Shown: piece after piece, positions 1 to 5,874 of the stretch
Position numbering within the stretch: position 1 is the stretch's first letter
Layout: every line of letters begins with the position of its first letter
Source: Thermoplasmata archaeon
GTDB lineage: Archaea; Thermoplasmatota; E2; UBA202; JdFR-43
DNA length: 9,013 nt
Reading direction: 5' to 3'
NCBI GenBank assembly: GCA_021163175.1
Contig: JAGGXG010000156.1
Span: forward strand, 1-9,013
The notes under the pieces: generated by a model
Database searches by the model: none
What the model saw: the letters and a program-made list of their open reading frames with translations, nothing else
Told to the model about the DNA's origin: nothing
Position numbers and translations under genes: made by a program

Positions 1-71
1 ACTTCTCCTTCTTTTGTGCATACTATGACCTGACAAAACTTCTTATGCACATCCATACCTGCATACAACAT
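1..71 (-). CDS. IS110-family transposase, N-terminal fragment cut by the window edge
   Basis: The minus strand from 71 down to 1 reads 23 codons without a stop, beginning MLYAGMDVHKKFCQVIVC. The Y-x-G-(I/M)-D-V-H-K-K pattern at the extreme N-terminus is the hallmark of IS110/IS1111 transposases. Its Asp (residue 7) is the first acidic residue of their RuvC-like DEDD catalytic domain. The start is well supported: a GGAGGTG Shine-Dalgarno lies at 79-85 (minus strand), 7 nt upstream of the ATG. These enzymes recombine a circular element into target sites, guided in studied members by an element-encoded bridge RNA. Only the first strand of the catalytic domain is visible, so intactness and IS110 versus IS1111 subgroup cannot be judged. 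The gene diverges from the histidine kinase on the other strand. Confidence 0.8.
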   Translation of the reverse strand, partial: MLYAGMDVHKKFCQVIVCTKEGE

Positions 72-140
72 TTTCGCCCACCTCCTTTTATAATGCGGGG
101 GCGGGCTTTAACATATCATCAACCCCGATGTTTTCACAAA
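1..140 (-). mobile_element. End of an IS110-type insertion sequence (right boundary not defined)
   Basis: The transposase 5' end and its ribosome binding site mark this as the upstream end of an IS110-type element that extends left beyond the window. The stretch 95-106 is a run of G and C unlike the AT-rich host DNA on its right. Just after it, short inverted repeats are visible: AACAT at 110-114 with ATGTT at 128-132, and CATC/GATG around AACCCC at 117-130. Elements of this family usually lack conventional terminal inverted repeats, so the exact end cannot be called by eye. The 140 boundary is approximate, placed where the sequence becomes A/T-rich and promoter-like for the kinase gene. Confidence 0.5.
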
Positions 141-141
141 A

Positions 142-150
142 TTTATTTAT
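142..150 (+). promoter_or_regulatory. Putative TATA box for the histidine kinase operon
   Basis: TTTATTTAT is centred about 31 nt upstream of ATG 177, or 22 nt upstream of an in-frame TTG at 168. That spacing fits an archaeal promoter giving a leaderless or very short-leader transcript. Only a weak AGGAT (164-168) precedes the start, with no good Shine-Dalgarno. The box sits next to the presumed IS110 end, so it may be native or formed by the insertion. Weak evidence, based on composition and spacing only. Confidence 0.35.
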
Positions 151-176
151 GGTTTTCCTTTTTAGGATTGAAAAGC

Positions 177-1634
177 ATGTTAAAGATTATCTTGCTGTAT
201 CAGCTTTCATCTAAACTCCCGTTGGCAAATTCTCTTGATGACATATATGATACGGTAGAAGAAGCATTGAAAAAAATTCTCAAGCTGAATAGTTTTGCAA
301 TTTTGATGAAAAAGGGAAATGAGCTTGTTGCAGTAAGAACATATGGAATAAAAAAGCCAAACTCACCTCTAAAGCTTGATGGAAAAGGAATCACAGTTGC
401 AAGTTTCAATGAAAAGAAAACCATATATTCTCCAGATGTGACAAAGGATGAAAGATATGTAGAGAGCAATCCCAACACGAGGAGCGAGTTAGCTGTCCCG
501 ATAAAATTTGGAAATGAAGTGCTGGGAATAATAAATGTTGAGAGCGCCGAATACAATGCATTCAATGAAGAAGATACAACCATTCTCGAAATCTTTGCCA
601 GCATGGTGGCGGCGGCGATAAAAAATGTTGAATATAAGGAGAAGCTGGCATCATCTGAAAGAAAATACAGGAGCATGTTTGAAAACGCTGTCGAAGGAAT
701 TTATAGGATAGATATCAATGGAAAACTTCTTGAAGTAAATCCTTCTCTTGAGAAACTTTTCGGATACAGCGAGGAAGAACTTAAAAAAATGGATTTATCA
801 CACCTGTACAAAAATCCTGAGATGAGGAAAAATTTTATAAAGGAAGTAAAGGAGAAGGGATTTGTTAAAAATTATGAAGTTGAATACGTAAGGAAGGATG
901 GAAAAACAATAATTGGAAACGAGTTTGCAATACTTGTTAAGGAAGGAGATAAAGAATACATAGATGGAATAATACACGACATAACAGAATTGAAGAAGGC
1001 AATAAAAGAATCTGAATTTTATAATTCTTTGCTTCGCCATGATATAGCAAATAAATTGCAGATAATATATGGTTATCTCGATATAATCTATGAGGAAGCA
1101 GAAGGAGAAACAAAAGAAATGGCCGAGCTTGCATTGAATGCTGCGAAATCAGCCATGGAATTGATAGAGAATGTTAGAAAATTGAGTAAGCTCAAAACAA
1201 AGGAAAAACGGGTCATAAATATGGGAAAAACAATGGAGGGAATAATGCATGAATACGAAAAGGAATTAAAAGATAGAGGCATAAGGGCAATATACAATGG
1301 AAAGGATGTCGAAATATATGCAAATGATTTTTTGAAGGAGGCGATATCAAACATAATATGGAACGCCATTGTTCATTCGAAAGCCAGCCAGATAAAAGTT
1401 TGGATGGAAAGCAATGGCGAGACAAAAATATTTATCGAGGATAATGGAATTGGAATACCAGATGAAATAAAAGATAAGATTTTTGAAATGGGGGTTAAAG
1501 GAAAGGAAAGCAGTGGCTCAGGTTTAGGCTTATATCTTGCAAAAAAAATTGTTGAGGAGCATAAAGGGAAAATAGAGGTAAGTGATACTAAAAATGGAGG
1601 AACATTATTTAAAATCACTCTTCCTAATCAATAG
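177..1634 (+). CDS. GAF-PAS sensor histidine kinase
   Basis: A 485-residue, apparently cytoplasmic two-component sensor kinase; no transmembrane segment or signal peptide is evident. A GAF domain spans about residues 8-152 (typical SELAVPI and LGIINVES strands) and a PAS domain about 160-275 (ERKYRSMFENAVEGIYRID, ending in an IIHDITELK-type PAC tail). The dimerisation/H-box follows, LLRHDIANKLQIIYGY, with His288 the likely phosphorylated residue. The HATPase domain is complete: N-box ISNIIWNAIVHS (390-401), G1 DNGIGIP (422-428), G2 GSGLGLYLAKKI (447-458). ATG 177 is chosen because the GAF domain begins directly after it; upstream in-frame codons run through the IS110 end. The ligand sensed by GAF/PAS is unknown. 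No receiver domain or response regulator is adjacent, so the phosphotransfer partner must be elsewhere. The 3' end overlaps the following hydrolase gene, suggesting co-expression. Confidence 0.9.
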   Translation: MLKIILLYQLSSKLPLANSLDDIYDTVEEALKKILKLNSFAILMKKGNELVAVRTYGIKKPNSPLKLDGKGITVASFNEKKTIYSPDVTKDERYVESNPNTRSELAVPIKFGNEVLGIINVESAEYNAFNEEDTTILEIFASMVAAAIKNVEYKEKLASSERKYRSMFENAVEGIYRIDINGKLLEVNPSLEKLFGYSEEELKKMDLSHLYKNPEMRKNFIKEVKEKGFVKNYEVEYVRKDGKTIIGNEFAILVKEGDKEYIDGIIHDITELKKAIKESEFYNSLLRHDIANKLQIIYGYLDIIYEEAEGETKEMAELALNAAKSAMELIENVRKLSKLKTKEKRVINMGKTMEGIMHEYEKELKDRGIRAIYNGKDVEIYANDFLKEAISNIIWNAIVHSKASQIKVWMESNGETKIFIEDNGIGIPDEIKDKIFEMGVKGKESSGSGLGLYLAKKIVEEHKGKIEVSDTKNGGTLFKITLPNQ

Positions 1635-2406
1635 TCACACTCACATTGGTGATGCTTTTATAAAGCTTCCAGGAAAAAAATATAGTGTGGAGGAGCTTGT
1701 GGCCCCTGTTTATGGATACAAGCACAGAATGCTCGAAAAAGCGAGCAAGGAGAAAGTAATAAATGGGATGAAAAAAGCAATAGATTTAATGGAAAAAGCT
1801 GGAACAAACGCATTTGTTGATTTTAGGGAGGGTGGAATAGAGGGAATAAAGCTGCTTAAAAAAGCTTTGGATGGAAGAAAAATAGAAGCGATTATTCTTG
1901 GCAGACCAAAAGAAATGAAATACAATGAAAACGAAGTGGATTCCATTCTTTCCATAGCCCATGGAATGGGTTTGAGTAGCATATCAGACTGGAATGAAGA
2001 TATTGAAAAAATTGCAGAGCACGCCCACAAAAGGAAAAAAATTTTTGCATTGCACGTAAGCGAGGCGAAAAGAGAAAACATAGATGAAGTGCTAAAATTA
2101 AAGCCAAGTTTTGTCGTGCATCTATGCATGGCAAGCAAAAGAGACATTGAAAAGGTTGCTGAAGAAGACATTCCAGTTGTTATATGTCCACGCTCCAATG
2201 CATTTTTTGGATTGCGCCCCAAAATTGAATTATTGATGGAATATAACGCCACCATCATGCTTGGAACAGACAATGCAATGGTTGTTGAGCCAGATATAGT
2301 GGAGGAGCTAAAATATACCATAAAAAATTTTGAAATAGATGAAAAGGAAGCAATAAAGATGGTTTCAAGCAATCCAAAAAAAGTATTTAAGGAATTTTTG
2401 ATATGA
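1594..2406 (+). CDS. Amidohydrolase-superfamily metal-dependent hydrolase
   Basis: About 270 residues with the ordered metal-ligand pattern of the amidohydrolase TIM-barrel superfamily. HxH sits in NSHTHIGD (His15, His17), a possible Glu ligand in DFREGG (Glu79), His154 in ALHVSEA, His176 in VVHLCMAS, and the catalytic/metal Asp226 in LGTDNA. The segment between His176 and Asp226 (VICPRSNAFFG) resembles chlorohydrolase/deaminase-type members that act on cyclic amidines or amides. The substrate cannot be told from sequence. The start is uncertain: ATG 1594 has a distant GAGGT (1575-1579), GTG 1582 is an in-frame alternative, and the family core begins only at about residue 10. Either start lies inside the kinase gene, giving a 41-53 nt overlap. 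An isochorismatase-like hydrolase follows after 4 nt, so the two may act on successive C-N bonds of one compound; this is inference. Confidence 0.8.
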   Translation: MEEHYLKSLFLINSHTHIGDAFIKLPGKKYSVEELVAPVYGYKHRMLEKASKEKVINGMKKAIDLMEKAGTNAFVDFREGGIEGIKLLKKALDGRKIEAIILGRPKEMKYNENEVDSILSIAHGMGLSSISDWNEDIEKIAEHAHKRKKIFALHVSEAKRENIDEVLKLKPSFVVHLCMASKRDIEKVAEEDIPVVICPRSNAFFGLRPKIELLMEYNATIMLGTDNAMVVEPDIVEELKYTIKNFEIDEKEAIKMVSSNPKKVFKEFLI

Positions 2407-2410
2407 TTCC

Positions 2411-2908
2411 ATGCTGCTTGTTGTAATAGATTTTCAGGAAAGAATTGCAAAGCATATAAAAGGAATTGAAAAAGTGATTAAAAACGCTCGAAAGCTGATA
2501 AAGGCTTTCGAAATATTTGATATGCCAATAATATACACGAAGCAGATTAATCTTGGAGAAACAATATTTGGAAAAGATGCAATAGAAAAAAGTTCTTTTT
2601 CATGCTGGCGAGAGGAAAAATTTGTAGAGGAAGTGGAGAAAATTGGAAGCAATAACGTTATCATCACTGGGATAGAAACTCACATATGCGTTATCCAAAC
2701 TGCTATGGATATGAAAAAAGCTGGATATGATGTAGAGGTAGCCATAGATTGCACGGGCTCAAGAGATGAGGAGCAAAAGAAAATTGCAATAGAAAGAATG
2801 AAACAGGAAGGAATAAAATTAACGAGTAGCGAGATGGCCATATATAGAATGATGAAAGATGCAAATCATCCAAAATTTAAGGATATTTTGCCTTTAATAA
2901 AAGAATGA
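2411..2908 (+). CDS. Isochorismatase-family cysteine hydrolase
   Basis: A 165-residue single-domain protein with the isochorismatase/nicotinamidase fold. The catalytic triad is visible: Asp7 in LVVIDFQER, Lys60 in the EKSSFSCW segment, and nucleophile Cys93 in GIETHICVIQTAMD. That last stretch also carries the family's conserved G-x-x-T-x-x-C-V-x-x-T-A pattern. Family members hydrolyse amides (nicotinamide, N-carbamoyl compounds, peroxyureidoacrylate) or, in a minority, isochorismate. No metal-binding D-x-H-x-x-H motif typical of nicotinamidases is apparent, so a general amidase is likelier than PncA; the substrate is unknown. The ATG lies 4 nt after the upstream amidohydrolase stop with no clear Shine-Dalgarno, suggesting coupled translation. 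It is the last gene of the kinase operon; the DNA after it is degraded sequence on the opposite strand. Confidence 0.88.
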   Translation: MLLVVIDFQERIAKHIKGIEKVIKNARKLIKAFEIFDMPIIYTKQINLGETIFGKDAIEKSSFSCWREEKFVEEVEKIGSNNVIITGIETHICVIQTAMDMKKAGYDVEVAIDCTGSRDEEQKKIAIERMKQEGIKLTSSEMAIYRMMKDANHPKFKDILPLIKE

Positions 2909-2922
2909 GTTTATGAATAACC

Positions 2923-3147
2923 TTAGCAATGTACCAATATGTTTCTTCTCATATAGAAAGATAGATACGCTATGAAAACCCAGAACTTGAGATTTCTGTT
3001 ATTCAGATTCAAAATGGATGAGACATACATTAAGGAAAGGAGAGACAATCTCCTTGCCATGTTTTCAACGATTCCAACATTCTCCATCGAAAAAGGATCA
3101 AAGTAAGATGGATTCACCAGAGCAACTTTCATACTCCAATCATGCAA
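2923..3147 (-). pseudogene. Decayed N-terminal remnant resembling a B12-binding radical SAM protein
   Basis: On the minus strand an ATG at 3132 (or TTG at 3147) opens with MKVALVNPSYFDPFS, then MARRLSLLSLMYVSSIL, before a stop after 69 codons. Cobalamin-binding radical SAM enzymes typically start MKV-L-NPPY followed 15-25 residues later by an LPPLGL-Y-ASxL motif. Here the spacing and hydrophobic pattern fit, but the prolines and glycine of LPPLGL read S, L and S. That suggests a once-functional reading frame that has mutated. The remaining codons (LNNRNLKFWVFIAYLSF) lose clear similarity, and no cobalamin-binding DxHxxG or radical SAM CxxxCxxC is present. An A/T-rich promoter-like segment sits about 28 bp upstream of 3132. 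It could instead be a small uncharacterised gene or a chance frame; the assignment rests on eye-level motif matching. Confidence 0.4.
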
Positions 3148-3150
3148 ACT

Positions 3151-3200
3151 TAAAAAATTTTTTAAAAAGTTTAAAAATGAGGAATGAAAAGTTTAAAAAA
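3151..3200. promoter_or_regulatory. A/T-rich, possibly divergent promoter region upstream of the CBS gene
   Basis: This block contains nearly uninterrupted A and T, with palindromic TAAAAAATTTTTTA (3151-3164) and two GTTTAAAAA boxes (3169-3177 and 3191-3199). On the plus strand the boxes lie about 50 and 30 nt upstream of the CBS gene's ATG. The first would leave a leader carrying its GGAG; the second would give an almost leaderless transcript. On the minus strand the palindrome is about 28 bp upstream of the ATG of the decayed gene, consistent with an ancestral divergent promoter. The calls are by composition and spacing. Confidence 0.45.
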
Positions 3201-3217
3201 CCAAGCCAATTCATGTT

Positions 3218-3223
3218 GGAGAG
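3218..3223 (+). promoter_or_regulatory. Ribosome binding site of the four-CBS gene
   Basis: GGAGAG lies 3-5 nt before ATG 3227 and supports that start over in-frame codons further upstream. It is one of the few clear Shine-Dalgarno sites on host genes in the window; most internal genes rely on overlap with the gene before. Confidence 0.5.
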
Positions 3224-3226
3224 AAT

Positions 3227-4072
3227 ATGAAGAAGCTTAAAGTAAAAGATGTTATGGACAAGAATCCGCCGGTGGCGGAAGTGCCAGGCAGGCGTGAGGA
3301 TGTGCTGCATCTCTTCGCCAAGCATGAGGTGTCGGGCTTAGCGGTCGTAAAAGCTGGAACAAAAAAGTTTGCTGGCATTGTAACGAGAAAGGACATTTTC
3401 AGGAATCCTGAAGAGGATCAGCTTGCCATACTTATGAATAAGGAGCCAATAACGATATCTCCAAATGCAAGCGTCAGAACGGCAGCAAAAATATTTTATG
3501 AAAAGAAGATACATGGTATCCCTGTTGTTAGAAAGGGTGAGCTTGTTGGTGTGGTATCTCCACGAGACATATTAAAGCTCATTTCAAGGCTCGATGGCGA
3601 TAAGATTGAAGATTACATTGAATCACCTTTCGTTCCCATTTATGAAGAGACGCCATTGCCTGTTGTGATGAAAATATTTCGAATAACAGATATGCCTGCA
3701 TTGCCTGTTTTGGGAAGTGATGGCAAACTTGCTGGAATCGTTTCAGATGGCGACCTATTTAATTTTTCTTTAGTCAGGGAGCGAGTAGACACCTCTTCCA
3801 TTGGCTTGGGCGAGGATGAAGATTTATGGACATGGGAAGGTATACGAGACATCATGCGTCTCTATTATGAAACCTCTAAAATAGAACTTCCAGAAGTTCC
3901 TGTAAAGGAAGTTATGATAAGGAATGTTATAACAGTTTACAAGCGTGAAAGAATAGGAGAGGTTGCAAGAAAAATGATAGAAAAAGACATTGATCAGATG
4001 CCAGTAACCGATGAAAATAATGAAATTATGGGGATGATATACGATACTGATTTGATGAAGGCTTTGTTGTGA
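3227..4072 (+). CDS. Four-CBS-domain protein
   Basis: A 281-residue soluble protein made almost entirely of four CBS motifs, at about residues 5-60, 66-120, 125-185 and 220-281. Each shows the V-x-D-V-M/I-x-x-x-(P/V)-x-x-V opening and a G-(I/V)-(V/I)-x-x-x-D-(I/L) close (for example GIVTRKDIF, GVVSPRDIL, GIVSDGDLF, GMIYDTDLM). The Asp near each closing motif typically contacts ribose. Paired CBS motifs form Bateman modules that bind adenine nucleotides or S-adenosylmethionine and sense energy or cofactor state. No catalytic, DNA-binding or membrane domain is attached, so the output partner is unknown. An acidic linker of about 35 residues between motifs 3 and 4 (GLGEDEDLWTWEGI region) breaks the regular repeat and could be the partner-contacting element. 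It heads an operon with glyS 4 nt downstream. Confidence 0.88.
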   Translation: MKKLKVKDVMDKNPPVAEVPGRREDVLHLFAKHEVSGLAVVKAGTKKFAGIVTRKDIFRNPEEDQLAILMNKEPITISPNASVRTAAKIFYEKKIHGIPVVRKGELVGVVSPRDILKLISRLDGDKIEDYIESPFVPIYEETPLPVVMKIFRITDMPALPVLGSDGKLAGIVSDGDLFNFSLVRERVDTSSIGLGEDEDLWTWEGIRDIMRLYYETSKIELPEVPVKEVMIRNVITVYKRERIGEVARKMIEKDIDQMPVTDENNEIMGMIYDTDLMKALL

Positions 4073-4076
4073 TTGC

Positions 4077-5657
4077 ATGGATGTGTATGAAAAAATAATG
4101 GCTCTTGCGAGAAGGAGAGGCATACTTTACAAATCATATGCGATATATGGTGGAGAGGCTGGATTTTACGATTACGGGCCAATAGGAAGCATTATGAAAA
4201 ACAACATTGAAAATGAATGGCGTAACTTTTACATCATAAAAGAAAGATTCTATGAAATTTCCACACCATCAATAACACCATATGATGTTTTAAAGGCATC
4301 TGGCCACGTCGACGAGTTCATAGACAAGATAGCAACATGCAAAAAATGTGGAAGAAGCTTCAAGGTGGAGGAGCTAAAAGATGGAAAATGCCCAATATGT
4401 GGCGGCGATGTCGAGCATGGAGAAATGAACCTCATGTTTGAAACATACATAGGGGCAAAAAAGAAGGATAAGGCATTTTTGCGCCCCGAGACGGCGCAGG
4501 GCATTTTCGTTGATTTTCCGTTCCTTTACGATTTCTTCCGCAAAAAAATTCCATTTGGCGTTGTTCAAATTGGCAAAGGATTCAGAAACGAGGTTTCTCC
4601 TCGCCAGGGTGTTCTTCGTTTGAGGGAGTTTTCGATGGCTGAAGCGGAGATATTCTTCCATCCTGAAAACAAGAAACATGAGAATTTTGAAGAATACAGA
4701 GATAAGGAACTTCGCCTCCTTCCAGCTGGAATGGATGAAATGAAAATGAAGGTTGGAGAGGCTGTAAAGCGTGGCATAATAGGAAATGAGGCACTCGCTT
4801 ATTACATGGCATTGACCCATGAATTTTTAACTAAAGTTGGAATAGATGAAAATAAGATAAGGTTCAGACAGCATGAGAAAGATGAGCTCGCCCACTACGC
4901 CAACGATTGCTGGGATGCTGAAATTTTTTTACAACGTTTCGGATGGGTCGAATGCGTTGGTATAGCCGATAGAGCAGCTCACGATTTAATGGCTCATATG
5001 AAAGCAACTGGAGTCAACATGTATGCAAGTGGCGAGAAAAAAATAAAAAGAAAAAAAATAAAGCCAAAAATGGATAAAATCGGAAAGGAGTTTAAAGCAA
5101 AAGCCATGAGGGTTAAAGAAGCGTTGGAGAAAGGTGTTATTAAAAATGGAAAAATTGAAATTGAGCTTGATGGAGAAAAGATCGAGCTCGACGAGCAATT
5201 CTTTGAAGTGGAAGAGATGGAAGAACAGGAGAAATATATCCCGCATGTTATAGAGCCCTCATATGGAATAGACAGGATATTCTATGCAGTTTTAGAGCAC
5301 AATTATAAGGAGATGAAAAAGGAAGGGGAAAATTATGTTGTTCTCTCCATTCCTCCTTCAATAGCTGCCATAAAGGCTGGTGTTTTCCCGCTTGTAGCAA
5401 AGGATGGGCTGCCAGAAATTGCAAAAGAAATTGAGGCAGAGCTGAGAAAAAACAGAATAATGGCATTCTATGATGAAAAGGGCAGCATAGGAAGGAGATA
5501 CGCAAGAATGGATGAAATTGGAACGCCATTTTGCATAACAGTCGATTATCAAACAAAAGATGATGATACCGTTACCATAAGATTTAGGGATACAACAGAG
5601 CAAATAAGGATAGAAAGAAATGCCATTGTAAAATGGATTGAGGAAAGGATAAAATGA
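4077..5657 (+). CDS. glyS: Glycyl-tRNA synthetase (archaeal/eukaryotic alpha2 type)
   Basis: A 526-residue class II aminoacyl-tRNA synthetase that attaches glycine to tRNA-Gly in the cytoplasm. The N-terminus MALARRRGILYKSYAIYGG and the YDYGPIGS motif 1 region are typical of the homodimeric enzyme. An apparent zinc knuckle is formed by Cys88, Cys91, Cys105 and Cys108 (CKKC...CPIC). The signature RPETAQGIF (136-144), motif 2 (GKGFRNEVSPRQGVLRLREF, 166-185) and a motif 3-like IEPSYGIDRIFYA are all intact. The C-terminal anticodon-binding domain (from about residue 420, IKAGVFPLVAKDGL...GSIGRRYARMDEIGTPFCI) is complete. The protein is slightly shorter than many archaeal homologs of about 570. 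It follows the CBS gene by 4 nt without a strong Shine-Dalgarno, implying coupling. A broken cyclophilin gene starts immediately at its stop codon. Confidence 0.97.
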   Translation: MDVYEKIMALARRRGILYKSYAIYGGEAGFYDYGPIGSIMKNNIENEWRNFYIIKERFYEISTPSITPYDVLKASGHVDEFIDKIATCKKCGRSFKVEELKDGKCPICGGDVEHGEMNLMFETYIGAKKKDKAFLRPETAQGIFVDFPFLYDFFRKKIPFGVVQIGKGFRNEVSPRQGVLRLREFSMAEAEIFFHPENKKHENFEEYRDKELRLLPAGMDEMKMKVGEAVKRGIIGNEALAYYMALTHEFLTKVGIDENKIRFRQHEKDELAHYANDCWDAEIFLQRFGWVECVGIADRAAHDLMAHMKATGVNMYASGEKKIKRKKIKPKMDKIGKEFKAKAMRVKEALEKGVIKNGKIEIELDGEKIELDEQFFEVEEMEEQEKYIPHVIEPSYGIDRIFYAVLEHNYKEMKKEGENYVVLSIPPSIAAIKAGVFPLVAKDGLPEIAKEIEAELRKNRIMAFYDEKGSIGRRYARMDEIGTPFCITVDYQTKDDDTVTIRFRDTTEQIRIERNAIVKWIEERIK

Positions 5658-5854
5658 AGTGCTTTATGATAAATATGCTCCCATAACGATGATGGCTTTT
5701 ACAATGGCTTGATTTCTATCCGGATGGGCAATATGCTGTATTTGGAAAGGTTATCGAAGGAATGGATATTGTTGAAGCCATAAACAATTTCGATCCCTCG
5801 CACACCACAACATTTCATGGAATGCAAAACGAGAAGGAGCACATAATTTATTAA
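5656..5854 (+). pseudogene. Cyclophilin-type peptidyl-prolyl cis-trans isomerase pseudogene
   Basis: Three cyclophilin segments appear in order but in different frames. EVLYDKYAPIT (5656-5688) matches the strand of the ELYDKYAPITVENF type near the family N-terminus. DDGFYNGLI (5688-5714) matches the following GFYDGLIFHRV. The tail, from DFYPDGQYAVFGKVIEGMDI onward through a GMQNEKEHIIY end (5711-5854), matches the DGKHxVFGKV-EGMDVV block and the C-terminal QNxP--xIII strand. The deletions remove the N-terminal 10-15 residues, a short piece after PIT, and the central region of about 60-70 residues. That central region holds the catalytic FHR arginine and the QGGDP and GSQFFI motifs, so no active enzyme can be made. 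The remnant begins at the glyS stop, suggesting it was once the next gene in that operon. The last codons double as the promoter region of gcvT. Confidence 0.88.
5843..5854 (+). promoter_or_regulatory. TATA box of the gcvT operon
   Basis: ATAATTTATTAA is centred about 25 bp upstream of the gcvT ATG, the usual distance from an archaeal TATA box to the transcription start. There is no Shine-Dalgarno between them (ATCTTTTACACTC precedes the ATG), so a leaderless mRNA starting at or next to the ATG is the simplest reading. The box lies inside the final codons of the cyclophilin remnant. Confidence 0.55.
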
Positions 5855-5874
5855 GGCAAATATCTTTTACACTC

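Noticed and set aside
45..176. 44-codon N-terminal extension of the histidine kinase from ATG 45
   Set aside because: The extension runs antisense through the IS110 transposase start and its ribosome binding site. Its translation is Cys/His/Pro-rich and unlike the rest, and the GAF domain begins right after ATG 177.
1710..2450. 246-codon open frame on the minus strand opposite the amidohydrolase
   Set aside because: It is the antisense shadow of the amidohydrolase and the start of the isochorismatase gene. The translation is Ser/Phe/Ile-rich with no motif, as expected opposite AT-rich coding DNA.
3018..3230. 70-codon plus-strand frame in the gap before the CBS gene
   Set aside because: Low-complexity Lys/Ser/Phe composition, no recognisable motif, and it lies opposite the better-looking minus-strand remnant and across the promoter region.
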